Source: Porogramme epimiltina (taxonomy: Eukaryota > Basidiomycota > Agaricomycetes > Polyporales > Polyporaceae). From it: a stretch of DNA of 64,000 nt. The position numbers and the translations under genes are program-made. The stretch spans positions 1-64,000 of the forward strand of contig FTLJ01000963.1 of NCBI GenBank assembly GCA_900155495.1. The letters are read 5' to 3'. How positions within the stretch are numbered: the stretch's first letter is position 1; each line of letters opens with the position of its first letter. Under the pieces are notes generated by a model. The model made no database searches. It worked only from the letters and a program-made list of their open reading frames with translations, and was not told the origin of the DNA. Shown here piece by piece: positions 43,746 to 54,446 of the stretch.

Positions 43746-45561
43746 TCATACCGAATGGATCCTCTGGTTGGTGAGGTCCAACCTATCGAGCTCGAATAGG
43801 AGGTTACATGCGTCCGAGCCCATCAATGGACACATCCACTGCCCGTCCTCATCTCCAGAGTCTACGACGGGCCACCGCCCTCCCTCCAACGCACCTCGCA
43901 GACCTGGAAATATCCTACGCAACACCGCCGCGAGACGTGGGACGTCTTCTATTGTGAGCTCATCGCTTAAATCCCTGTCCGCGATGTGCAGATGTGCAAG
44001 CCGTTGCTCGCCAAGGGCAGAGCCGCCGTCGTGCGCGACCTCTTCGAGTGCCTGAAGCTCCTGGGACCCCACGTTTCGAACCCCGAGCCGAAGGACCTCA
44101 AGAACGCGGAAACGCCGCGCAAAGGCGACGAGCGAGGTGATGGATGGGAGCGTCCTCGTGCCCGAAGGTGGGTGTGCGTCCCGTACGGACAGGAACTTGA
44201 TCGACGGCCACGCCGCCGCTATGCATGCGAGATCATCGGGTGTGATGGACAGGCCACGTTCCTCCACAACGACATCGAGTTCGGCAAGAGTATGGACGAG
44301 AAGCAGAGGCGCAAATGCGCCCCCGAAGGGAACGACGATGCAACTAGGGGACACGCGGTGGTCTATGGCGTAGATGCTGACATGTAGCGTCCGCAAAGAA
44401 GTGGTGAAGGGGATGACGCAGAGTGTCTTCAGCGCAGACAGAATGTGAGGAGTGATGTCGCCGCCCTCGTCTAGATTTTCCATAGGAATACTCCAATTCA
44501 AATCTGCTGCTGACAGCATGGGGAGCCTGGATACCTGTGCGAGGATGGCCTTGTTCCATATCGGAGTAGTTTTGGGAGCATACAGACACCTCCTGAGGAT
44601 GAATCGCTTTAAGGTCGGGGAAGGCTCGCCGTATATGTGGGGCGATGAGAGTCCTTGGCGGCGTTCTGCGCTCTCGGGCTCAGTTCGAGGGCACGTCAGA
44701 GAGAGTTCCTCTAGCTTGGGTAGAGTGCATAAGTACTCCACGACATCCACTGTCCTCACGTGGTCCAATCGGACTATTCGCAGGTTGCGAAAGGCGCGGA
44801 GTGGGGCTAGCTCGTCCAAGGACGCCGTGAAGAAATTGGTCTCCTGCAGGGAGTCGCAGGACGACGAGATAATCTCCAAATCTTCTCGTAATTTGGACCC
44901 GGATTGAAAGCACCTATAAAAGCGAATCGAGGCCACGGTCGAGGACAAAAGGACTCGAAGAAGGTGCTGATCATGATCGTCCCAAGATGGGCTCCATGTT
45001 AGGTGCTTCAAATTTGGGAAGAGGGCCCGTCCTTGCAAGTGTTCATACACTGCGTTCAAAACCGTAGGCGCAATGCGTGGCAGACTTGGACGGGTGCGAA
45101 TATATTTCAGCAAATGCACGCGGGGAGCACATCGCATCAGGGTTTCCCACTCGGCCTGAGCGATTTCCCTCTCGAAAACCTGAGTTACAACTCTGCTAAG
45201 AAATTCGGAGAGCCAGGTAGATGTGCAATATACTCACGTATGATAATGCCCCGTCAGCTTCCTGCCCGGGCTGAAGTGTCGGGGATTCTGGGCTGAGTGT
45301 GAATGCAGGCAACGTCCGCTCAAAGAATTTGACGAGGCCACCGCCTTCGTCATTGAAGTGAACGTCCCAAAGGACCTCTGTGGCTGGGTCGACGAAGGCT
45401 TTGCAAACAAGGGCAGCACTGAGCAGATTCTTACGAGATACTGCTTTCGCCCTAGAGTCGTTGAACATAGTCTCTGATTCTCTGTGTAGAGCCAGAGCAT
45501 AGAATATCTCCAAGAGAATCTCGTGTATGAGCAAGGGGTGATGGTTGAGCAAAGGCATCAT
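43746..45561 (-). CDS. F-box/leucine-rich-repeat-like protein, tandem copy 4
   Basis: Reverse-strand exons 45561-45238 and 45179-43746 give 585 residues. It starts with a double Met before PLLNHHPLLIHEILLEIF; the F-box continues with SAALVCKAFVDPATEVLW. The intron begins GTGAGT and ends ACTCAG. LRR-like segments are LPKLEELSLTCP, FLSVRDAHPP, LEVLRLGVRNV and LAHLHIADRDL. No pantothenate synthetase remnant is left in the 184 bp upstream, unlike copies 1-3. Confidence 0.86.
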
Positions 45562-45682
45562 AGAGAGGATGGAAGTTGAACACAAGGGAAATTGAAGAGA
45601 CCAAGGCTGGATTTCAACACGCAAGCGCCCGATGTTCGATCCATTACTATTTACGACAATCGATTAGATTATTTTCAACCCG

Positions 45683-47512
45683 CTAGTGACACGTAAACGA
45701 CCCCTTTTCTTGACAACGCTCCCTGTCGAGCTCTTCGAGGAGCCTGAACACGTCTGAGCTCTCCTGAGGCATCTTCCACTGGTCTCGATCAGCTGGGTCC
45801 ACGACGGCCCGTCGCCGGCCCTGCCAGAACGCGCTCGCACCCCGCAGCCGCGGAAACAACCTACGCAGCGCCGCAGCGAGACGCGGCACGTCCGCAATCG
45901 CGACGTCCATATGCTCGAACCGGAGCTGGGTGAGTTGCTTACCCCCTAGGGGCCCTCCGCCGCCCCCGTCCGCGAAGTCCTCGAGGGCCTGGATATGCTC
46001 GAGCTCGACGCGAGGGTACGCAATCACCCGGAGGACCTCGAGCGCGGGGCAGCGCGCGGCGAAGGCAACCAGCGCGAGGAGCGGCGGGCGCGGCGCGGCG
46101 ACGTCGGCGCCGTCCCCCCGTCCCGCCCGCTCGTCGCGCAGGGAGAGGAACGCGAGCGCTGGCCACGCCGCCGCCATGCGCGCGAGGTCCTGGGGCGCGA
46201 CGACCAGGCGCCGGTGGCTGATCGCGACGTCGAGCTCCTCGAGCGCGCGCAGGAGGAGCAGCGGCCTGCACGCGGCGCCGAAGTGGACCGGGGCGGAGAC
46301 GGGGGGCGGGTCGCGGTGGCTCCAGGTGAGGCGGATGTGCAGCGTGCGCAGGGTGGTGGCGAGCGGGGCGACGCAGAGCGTCTCGAGCGCGAGGAGGAGG
46401 GGGGTGGTGTAGTTCCCGTCGTGGCCGGTGTCGGTCCGGTGGACTGTCCAGATGAAGGAGGCGGAGGCCAAGGGGAGCCTTGACGCGTGCGCGAGGGGGG
46501 GCGTGTGTGCTATTGAGGTATTCATGTATGGTTTATAACGTGATGCGAGGAAGAACCGTGTCAGCGTTCGGGAGGGTCGCGGCTCGTAGGTGTGGGGCGT
46601 CGGTGGCCCTCGGCGCGGGCGGTCAGAGCACATCAGACCGAGCTCCTCCAGCTTGGGGAAGGTAGACATCATATACTCCGCGACGTCTGCCGGTGCGGTT
46701 CCTAGGTGGGCAATTCGCAGGTCCCAGCAGGCGCGGAGTGGGAGAACGTCGTCCACAGACGGCACCGTGGAGAACTCGAATTTCCGTAGAGCGCCGCACG
46801 ACGACGCGATGATCTCCACACCTTCTCGCAATTTACCGGGGCATTGTACTCCGTATGCGTCGCGTGCTGGCCATCGAACACGCACCGAGACCACAGTCGA
46901 GCTCAACAACATTCTAAGGGCGTGCTGGTCAACCTGGTCATCGATGTCATCAAGGCACGGTGCCCATATGAAGTGCTTCAGGTTTGGAAAGAGAGGCCGG
47001 CCTTGTGGGCGTTCACTGAGCGCCTTGAATACCCCTGGTGCGATGGCCGTATTGGACGGGTAGCGGACCGTGCGCACGCGTGAGGCGCGCCGCATCAAAG
47101 TCTCCCACTCGTCCTGAAAAATCTCCCCGTTGAGCATCTGGGTCACAACTTGGTTCAGCGGATCCGGACGCGCCACACAAGTACGCAGGATCCTCACATA
47201 TGCCCGGACATGTCTTCGACTGGACGCGGTTTTCGGACCACAACGGCCGAGTGTTAATGTCGATAGCGTCCGTTTGAGGAAATCGACAAAGGCGTCGTTC
47301 TGGGCGTTGAAGTGAAGGTCCCAGAGTGCCTCCAACGCCGGTTCCGCGAAGGCCTTGCAGACGAGGGCAGCGCTCGCCAGACTCCTTCGGGATATAGCGT
47401 CCGCCTCGGGAGTGATCCGGCCTGTGTCTGGCTCTCTGTGTGGAGCTAGAGCGTAGAATATCTCTATGAGGATCTCGTGAATGAGCAAGGGGTGATGATT
47501 CACGGGGGCCAT
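45683..47512 (-). CDS. F-box/leucine-rich-repeat-like protein, tandem copy 5
   Basis: Reverse-strand exons 47512-47198 and 47137-45683 give 589 residues. The F-box reads PVNHHPLLIHEILIEIF and LASAALVCKAFAEPALEALW. The conserved intron (GTGAGG...GCTGAAC...ACCCAG) is here 60 nt and stop-free, so an unspliced message would still encode a 609-residue protein. The LRR-like half is more GC-rich than in the other copies and carries shifted-frame ORFs that are shadows. It is the outermost member of the array. Confidence 0.84.
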   Translation of the reverse strand: MAPVNHHPLLIHEILIEIFYALAPHREPDTGRITPEADAISRRSLASAALVCKAFAEPALEALWDLHFNAQNDAFVDFLKRTLSTLTLGRCGPKTASSRRHVRAYVRILRTCVARPDPLNQVVTQMLNGEIFQDEWETLMRRASRVRTVRYPSNTAIAPGVFKALSERPQGRPLFPNLKHFIWAPCLDDIDDQVDQHALRMLLSSTVVSVRVRWPARDAYGVQCPGKLREGVEIIASSCGALRKFEFSTVPSVDDVLPLRACWDLRIAHLGTAPADVAEYMMSTFPKLEELGLMCSDRPRRGPPTPHTYEPRPSRTLTRFFLASRYKPYMNTSIAHTPPLAHASRLPLASASFIWTVHRTDTGHDGNYTTPLLLALETLCVAPLATTLRTLHIRLTWSHRDPPPVSAPVHFGAACRPLLLLRALEELDVAISHRRLVVAPQDLARMAAAWPALAFLSLRDERAGRGDGADVAAPRPPLLALVAFAARCPALEVLRVIAYPRVELEHIQALEDFADGGGGGPLGGKQLTQLRFEHMDVAIADVPRLAAALRRLFPRLRGASAFWQGRRRAVVDPADRDQWKMPQESSDVFRLLEELDRERCQEKGSFTCH

Positions 47513-47987
47513 CGAGATGGACGAGTGTAAAAGACGAGGGACCGCACCGCGCGCGCGTTGTAGGTAGACTATCTTTTGATCCGATCAGAGTGAGTGTCAC
47601 CGATGATTGAGCTGCCTTGAGCCACTATGCCATCCCGCCCGTGGCCTGAGGGATAAGCATGGCCATCAAGCCACGGCCCACGAGGATGAGTGTGCTCCGA
47701 CCCTTACGTCTCGTGACGGTGGGAACGTCTCCACGATGACGACCCCGAGATCGACGTCGTGCTTCCTGCAGGCACACCACTTACTTACAGAGTCCAGCTC
47801 GGACTTGATTAATCGCTTATGGCAGCAGGTGTCCGAGACGGACGGGTCTCACACGCTACCCAAGCAGGGACCACCAGAGATAGGCTGAAAAAACACTACT
47901 ATACAAGGACTCGTCGCCACATAACCCGTCGTAGATTCGTAAGATACACCACCCCTTCTAAGACCATTTCGCCGCCCCTCCGCCATC
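47513..47987. other. intergenic gap
   Basis: Promoter of F-box copy 5 and 3' flank of the transporter. Nothing else seen. Confidence 0.5.
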
Positions 47988-50321
47988 CTACAGCGTGTAC
48001 CGGTACCCAGACCACTCGTCGCCCTTGTCGCGGCGCGCGGCCGCGACGGACGCGTACGTCCCGTTCTTGCTCTTCTCTCCCTTCTCGCCCTCACCCGTGA
48101 CGAGGGCGGGGTCGATGCGTTCGTCGCGCTCGCCGCGTTCGCGCCGGGCGTTCTCGCGCACGAGCAGCGTGCGGTACGTCGCGGCCATGACGAGCCCGAG
48201 CGCGATGTACGCGAGCACGACGGCGTGCCCGAGCGTGTAGTGCGGCGCGTCGCGCGCGCGGTACTGCGTGTGCGCCGTGGTCAGCGAAGTGTCCGCATCC
48301 ACAAAACGAAACAAAACAAAATGCAGAAGGAGCGGAGAGCGGGGAGAGGAAAGAAGCAAGGGAGGGGAGCACGCACGACATTGGATGACACCGCGCCGTT
48401 GATGTTGCCGAAGGAGATGACCATGGCGAGCGAGACGGAGCGCTTGTACGAGCCCTCGACGTTGTTCGAGACCCACGCGATGATGTTCGGGATGTTCGGG
48501 TAGATGCCGCACGCGGCGAGGTAGACCGCGATGTACGAGAGCGTCGCGTTGCGCGACGCGATCAGGATGATGTACCCCGCGAGCCCGACCGTCATCGAGC
48601 CCCTGTGCGGGCGGGTCAGCCCACACGCAAAAGAGGGGAAGAGGTACGCGGGGAAGGGGGGGGTGAACGCACATGGTCCAGTATCCGCGGTTCCCGTAGC
48701 GGTCCGTGATGTACCCGACCGTGCAGGTCGCGACGCACGCGACGGCGTAGACAGGCACGCTCAGGAGGTTTGCGGGGGTGGCGGTGAAGCCTGTGGCGGA
48801 CCGATCAGTGCTCGATCGCAGGGCGAGCCAAGGGGACGCTCACCGAGCTGGTTGATGATGCTGGGGAGGAAGAGCGAGAACGCGTAGAGCGGGCCGTCCG
48901 CGCCCGTGTAGAGGAGCACTGCGCTCGCAGCAGTCAGTAATGTGCCGCACACATGAAGCTCAGAGCAAGGGGCCACGCACTGCCGACCCAGGTCTTCCAG
49001 TCGAGGAGGCTGCGCCAGATGTAGTGCCAGCGGAGGTCCTCGCCGGCGGCGCTGTGCTGGTCGTCGGCCTGGAGGCGGCGGATGACGAACGTGCGCTCCT
49101 CCTCGGTGAGGAAGCGCGCGGTGTCGGGGAAGTCCTGGATGATCCAGAAGGACGCCGCGCCGGCGAGCACGGTGATGAGCCCCTCGAGGATGAAGATCCA
49201 CGCCCACGCGGGCTTGCCGCCGACGCCGTCCATGTTCGAGATCGCCGCCTGCGCGCAGAGAGGGGCGGGGCGCGCGGAGCGGAAAGACGGGAAGTGAGCG
49301 GGAGATCTACGGAGGGTAAGGAGGGCGCGAAGGAGGACGCACCGCGAGGAGGCCGCCGAACGCGCCCGAGACGGTCGCGGCCGAGAAGAAGACGGCGGCG
49401 CGGATGCCGAATTCGGAGCGCTTGTACCAGCTGTGCCGGAAGGGGAGGGGAGGGGCGTGAGCAACGCGCCCACCAACGAGGGCGACGGCGCGCGAAGAGA
49501 AGAGAAGGCGGGCGCGGACGGGCGACGCACCAGGAGAGATAGTAGTTGACGCCCGGGAAGAGGCCCGCTTCGAACATGCCCAGCAGCCACCGCATCCCTG
49601 TACATGCCACACACACACACGCCCCGCGGCCAATCCGCGGCCGTCAGCGCTGCTATTCTCGGAGGGGCGCTATCGCGTCGCGGGAGCACTGCTCACCCAG
49701 CAGCCCGCCGTAGTTGTGCACGAGGCCCTGCACCGTCTGTGCCGAGTCCCGGTGTGGGTAAGCGTGCCGTCGGCCGAGGGAGCGAGCGGGGCGGGGACGC
49801 ACCATCATGACGCCCCAGAGGAGCATGAGCAGCGAGAGCCAGACCGACGGCCGCAGCCGCTTGAGGAACACGTTCGACGGCACCTCGAAGATGGCGTACG
49901 AGAAGAAGAATATCGTGAGCGCGATGAGGTACTGCTGGTCCGTGATCCCCAGGTCCCTCTCCATATGGTACAGCTGCAATCTTCGCCGTCAGCGCACGCC
50001 CTTCGCCCCCTCCCCCTTCCCGCTGCACCCCCACACGCTGCGCGAGCGACGCACCTTCGCGTTCCCGATGCTCGTCCGGTCGAGGAAGCTGAGCAGGTAC
50101 AGGAACGACAGCCACGGCACGAGGTACCAGTCCAGCTTGCGCAGCAGCTTGCGCTCGTCCACCCCGCTCACGTCGACGTGCGCGTTGTACACCGTGCCAT
50201 GCGCCGCCTCACCACCGCCGCCCACGGAGACGCGCTCCGCCTCCGACACGCGCCCCTTCTCGTCCGACGAGTGCGTCGACCCCGCCATCTCCACGTCGTT
50301 CATCGTCGCTATATGCGCCAT
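47988..50321 (-). CDS. major facilitator transporter, anion:cation symporter (Dal5/Fen2-like) family
   Basis: A plasma-membrane H+-coupled importer of an organic anion such as a vitamin, allantoate or related solute; the substrate is not predictable. Ten reverse-strand exons close in frame to 531 residues: 50321-50055, 49973-49803, 49736-49697, 49597-49531, 49430-49343, 49248-48981, 48918-48844, 48790-48673, 48602-48377, 48263-47988. Family features are a hydrophilic N-terminus, LDWYLVPWLSFLYLLSFLDR followed by TSIGNAK, LRWHYIWRSLLDWKTW in the central loop, and 12 predicted membrane segments. The C-terminus is charged. Fen2, the yeast pantothenate symporter, is in this family. Confidence 0.88.
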
Positions 50322-51283
50322 AGCCAGCCAAGTCTTGCCGAAGGTCGCAGGCGAGGAGCGAGCGAATGAAGGAATGAATGGGAGAAGCCCCGGCCTGGGA
50401 GGTGGGAACGGAGAGAGGGGAGTGGGGCGGGCTCGCGGGGAGCGAGCTGCGAGATAACCGCGGCTTATGTCTGTTTCGAGGAGCGCGGCCGGCCGTCAGC
50501 CCTCGGCGCGCGCTGATGTACGGTACGTTCTGTGACGCCAGCCTCCCGCTGTCTGCCGCCCGCGGGCGAGCAAATTGGCGGTCATGGGTTCGCTCGGCAG
50601 AAGGCGTGGAGCTGTCGCTTTCGGTGCAGCGCACAGCATAAGATGGTAAGATGGGCTCTCCGCACTCGTAAAGGAACGCCGGCCCCACGCGTCCCGCCGC
50701 TTACGTCCCCGCCGCTGCGCCGTGCCTGGCGCCATCCAACCCAAACTGCCCAGCGGTGACTTGGACATGAGAAGGCCTCGAAGGCAGACGCACGCGCAGA
50801 CGTGGGCGGCGAGCCCGGGAAAGTCGCTGCAGCCCGTGGAGGCAAAACAGACTAACGTTGGTCGAGGGCTCGATCAGATGCTGATCCGTACGTACGCCCC
50901 CCCAAGGCAAGGCGGGGTAAACGCGTCGTAAACCGTTTCTCCCGCGGGGTAAGACGCCGCGCGTCCGGGGCCCCAGACTCCAGGGCACTCCCCTCCGGTC
51001 CGGGCGACCGGGCCCATTTTTCGTGAGCCCGAGGTTTCCGGCCCCCACCCGAGACGGGTCGTGTGTGCCCTTGGGTGCCTCCCTCCTGCGCGCGCTGCCC
51101 CTCCCGTGCATTCCCTGCGCGCGCTCACGGGGCGCGCACGGCCTCCGTGCGGAACTAGGTTTGGGAAAGTAGGACGCGCATCAGAGGGACGGGCTCGTCT
51201 CTGAGACACCACGGGAGACACTCACCCACAAGTGGGAAGATCCAGCAGCCCCCGCCGGCCCCCTCAAGCCCCACCGACAATGA
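50322..51283. other. intergenic gap, GC-rich
   Basis: Transporter promoter and 3' flank of the phosphatase gene. Overlapping frames on both strands have no domain support. Confidence 0.5.
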
Positions 51284-52464
51284 TCATTGCTCTTTCTTTC
51301 CTCCCTCTTTACCCGCCGCCCGCCGCGCCCGCTCCCACTCCGTCCGCCACGCCCAGTACTGCGCCTCCGTCCCCGCGTCGCCCCACACCGCCCAGCCGTC
51401 GCGGAGCCGGAACCACGCCGCGGGCGCGCTCGCGAGCAGCGCCGCGCGGAGCCGCCCGAGAGGCGAGTTTGGAAGGCATCGCGGGGCGTGTTCTACGACG
51501 AGGTAGTATGTGCTCCCGAAGGCGACGCCGATCGCGTAGCCCCAAGCTACTTGGGAGGCGCTGTGGTATGAGAGGTAGTAGCTGTCCAGAGGGGGAAGGG
51601 GTGAGCGCGCGGCTTCGACGGAGTGGATAGACCAAGGGGGTAGAAGAGTGACGAGTGCGCCGTCTGAACCCGAAGAATGCAGGCGAAAGGGCGGCAGGCG
51701 CGTACTAGAATGTTTCGGGGCAAAACGCACGGAGAAGCGATAGTAGGAGGGGGAGGGGCAAAGTGCGAGCACGTAGGGCAAGAACCAGAGCAAGGAAGAC
51801 GCACCGGGAGAACGCGACGGCCACGGACCAGGCAACGATGAACGCGTACAGGAACACGTCGCGCGCCACGTCGAGGATCCTGAAGCCGGTCGACACGAAG
51901 CGGTGGCGCAGCGCGAAGTGGAGGACGAGGAAGCTCGCGAAGTAGCCCATCCACTGGCTGTGCGACGACGGGAAGCCGTACCCGTCGCCCAGCTCGGCTG
52001 GCCGTACCGGAACAGGAAGCAGCGTCAGATACAGTGTCCTGAGCGGGTGGAGAGGAGAGAGAGAGGGCGCACCGGTGGGCCGCTCCTCGCGGTACATGTG
52101 CTTGAGGACGTGGTTGAAGCCCTCGCACGCCATCTGCCCCGCCCACATCTCCAGGAACACCAGCTCGCGCGTCCACACCGTCAGCGCAGCATATGCAGGC
52201 TAGGTTAGGCCCCGACACATTCAGCATGCGCTCGTCGCGTGAGATGGGGGCTTCGGGGAACTCACGTTCAGGAGGATCGGGCTGAGCGTGAGGAAGGCGA
52301 GCGCGTGCTCGAGGAAGGAGGATTCGTCGTCTGTTCAGCCCGGGCGTACTGTCAACGGGATGGTCGTTCATGACGCCGTGGGGCACGCAAGGGGGCGGAG
52401 GGGACTCACATAGGACGTAGGTGAGGTCTAGAGCGGCGCGCGAGACGGCTGCTGAGTCTGACAT
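51284..52464 (-). CDS. CAX4: dolichyl-diphosphatase, PAP2 family
   Basis: It removes a phosphate from dolichyl diphosphate on the ER lumenal side, recycling the lipid carrier for N-glycosylation. Reverse-strand exons 52464-52410, 52330-52266, 52199-52073, 51997-51805 and 51581-51284 give 245 residues. All three PAP2 motifs are visible: KHMYREERPT, GYGFPSSHSQWMGYF, and RYYLSYHSASQVAWG with the second motif-3 His. Several hydrophobic segments lie between them. The size matches Cwh8/Cax4 and DOLPP1. The motif-3 Arg is made at the splice junction (CG|C), which supports the last intron. Confidence 0.9.
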
Positions 52465-52728
52465 GGTAGCCGTGCTGGGGACGGTGGTGGTCCCTTGAGC
52501 CGAATAGTCGTGTATTTTAGGTGTATGCCAAGCAATCGAGTGCAGCCAGACAGTCGTTGCGAATACGGTGAATGTCGTCAAGTTAAAGCTCCATAGGAGG
52601 TCGGAGAAGGTCGAGAAGTTGCGTTTACAGTGCCGAGTGCCGTAGACTGCGGTGACGACACAGGTGGCAGCATCGTGGAGCCATTCGGTAGGGCACCACG
52701 GATTGACACGTCAAAAGCAGAACAACAA
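52465..52728. other. intergenic gap before tRNA-Ser
   Basis: The 5' side of the phosphatase gene; nothing else recognised. Confidence 0.4.
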
Positions 52729-52819
52729 GGCGCTATAGCCAAGTGGTTAAGGCGACAGATTAGAATCACTTCATATCTGTTTCTCTTTGAGAGCGCAGGT
52801 TCGAACCCTGCTGGCGTCG
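52729..52819 (+). tRNA. tRNA-Ser(AGA) with 9-nt intron
   Basis: The acceptor GGCGCTA pairs with TGGCGTC (two wobbles). The D arm contains AGCCAAGTGGTTAAGGC and the T arm GGTTCGAACCC. A long variable arm (TCTC-TTT-GAGA) marks a class II tRNA. The anticodon stem ACAGA/TCTGT encloses TTAGAA plus the intron TCACTTCAT plus A, giving anticodon AGA. Confidence 0.9.
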
Positions 52820-53642
52820 TCATGTTTTTCTCTCCACGAGGTACATCATACTGTAGCTGGTGACATTTCTGGAGGCAAACGGACTGAACACAAGGTGCTT
52901 TTTGTTTAAAGCATACATCCCTCTTTGTTTTTCTTTCCTCTCAGGTTGGTTCTACTATGTCGCTCCTACAGGACGGCTCCAGGCACGCCAGTCAGTCAGC
53001 CTTCTTTCCGGTCCGATTCGCACGTGGAGCTGAAGTCATCATGATGTCTAGCATAAGTCAGCCTCTTGACCCGCGTCCGCCCAAGATGGTATGGTCGCGG
53101 CTACCAATGCGGCTTGCTCAGGCTGACGAGCGAACGTGCCAACGAGAGTTCAGAAGGAACGTGTGTGATTGACCCGGAGAGACCATCTAAATGACACATA
53201 AAACAGAGCAGGACCTAGGGTAAGTACTTACTTAGTAGTCACAACATGCGGGGGCATGTACGTAAGCAATGCAGAGGCGGACAGGACGACAGCGAGGACC
53301 AGAGGCGCGTATGTGATAGGTAGGTAGTAGTACTGTGTGCAACCCTTTTGGGGACCAATCGACGGACGCATGTAGACGGGGCGAAGAGACGGACGGACGC
53401 GCGGAACTAGAAAGAGCCTCGTTAAGGAGTGGGTTATAAGGATACAGTACTCTCCGAAGTTTGTGACGCCGGCGGTAGTAGCAGATGAGGGAAAGGAGCG
53501 CAGTGTGGGAGGGCGGGGAAGGGCCTCGATGTAAAGGAAGCAAGCAAGACGTGGGACATAACTTTCTCATACGCACAAACATACGCCATGGTCGCCACCC
53601 AGGTGGCGTTTCAGCGGAGCGCACCACCTCGCGACCGCCGCA
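52820..53642. other. intergenic gap
   Basis: No gene recognised. A reverse-strand frame of about 130 codons (53232-53627) has no domain. Confidence 0.5.
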
Positions 53643-54446
53643 CTACGCCGCACGGTGGACAGGGACGAGCGCGGGCGTCAAGATGTGCGCGACGGACATC
53701 CGCGCGTCGCGGTTCGTCAGCGGGCTCGCGGGGTGGGGGGTGGCGGACGCGGTGAGCGTCGACCAGTTGTACAACCGAGGGGTGACCGACGGCGGCGGCG
53801 AGGGGGCGAAGAGCGGCGTCATTTGCGCGGGCGGGGTCGACGGGCGCACGGGGGTGGCGGGGAAGGACCTAAGCGCGCGCATATCTGGCTCGGGGGAGGG
53901 CGTGCGCGACTGCTCTTGCGGGAGGTCCAGGTAGGTCACGACGCGCTCGCGGGTGACGGGACGCGTCTCCGGTGCCTCGCGGGTCTCCGGCTCGGTCTGG
54001 GGAGAGCTCGGGGCCTCGTCCAGGGTGGAGAGATAGCGCAGGACGGGGTTCTCGCGCGGGACAGCGTCCAAGGCCGCGTCGAGCGCCGCGGTGCGAGATC
54101 GGACGCGGATGCCACCGGTCGTGGTGCGCCCGAAGCGCGTGCGAGCCTCTGGGTCCTCCGTGTCCTCGACTTCCATGGGGGTGCCGCGTCCGCTGGAGGA
54201 CGCCTCGCTGGAGCTGCTGATGTCCACATCAACAACGGTGCGGGGTACCGGCGGATCACGGGGGATTTGGATGCGGTCTGCGGGGTCAATGAAGGCCTCG
54301 TAGACGGCGTCGTCGTTCTCGAAGAACTCGTCTGAGTCGGGGTCAAACGCGTTCCAGTAGGACCACTTCTGGATGGTGGGGTGCTGGGGTTCGGGTTCGA
54401 CGCGGACCGCGGGCTCTGGGCGAGAGGAGAAGAGAGGACGGCCCAT
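53643..54446 (-). CDS. hypothetical acidic, proline-rich protein
   Basis: A single uninterrupted frame of 267 residues. Near the N-terminus is a distinctive YWNAFDPDSDEFFEND patch with aromatic and acidic residues. The middle is Ser/Thr/Pro/Glu-rich (SSSSEASSSG, TPMEVEDTED), with several SP/TP dipeptides (RTPSPEP, SFPATPVRPSTPP) that look like proline-directed kinase sites. There is no signal peptide or membrane segment. It is probably largely disordered and nuclear or cytosolic. I do not recognise a family. Codon use is GC-rich and the frame is long, which supports a real gene. Confidence 0.7.
   Translation of the reverse strand: MGRPLFSSRPEPAVRVEPEPQHPTIQKWSYWNAFDPDSDEFFENDDAVYEAFIDPADRIQIPRDPPVPRTVVDVDISSSSEASSSGRGTPMEVEDTEDPEARTRFGRTTTGGIRVRSRTAALDAALDAVPRENPVLRYLSTLDEAPSSPQTEPETREAPETRPVTRERVVTYLDLPQEQSRTPSPEPDMRALRSFPATPVRPSTPPAQMTPLFAPSPPPSVTPRLYNWSTLTASATPHPASPLTNRDARMSVAHILTPALVPVHRAA

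Noticed and set aside
45930..46483. Forward-strand frames opposite F-box copy 5
   Set aside because: Shadows of GC-rich codons; the reverse frame aligns with four paralogues.
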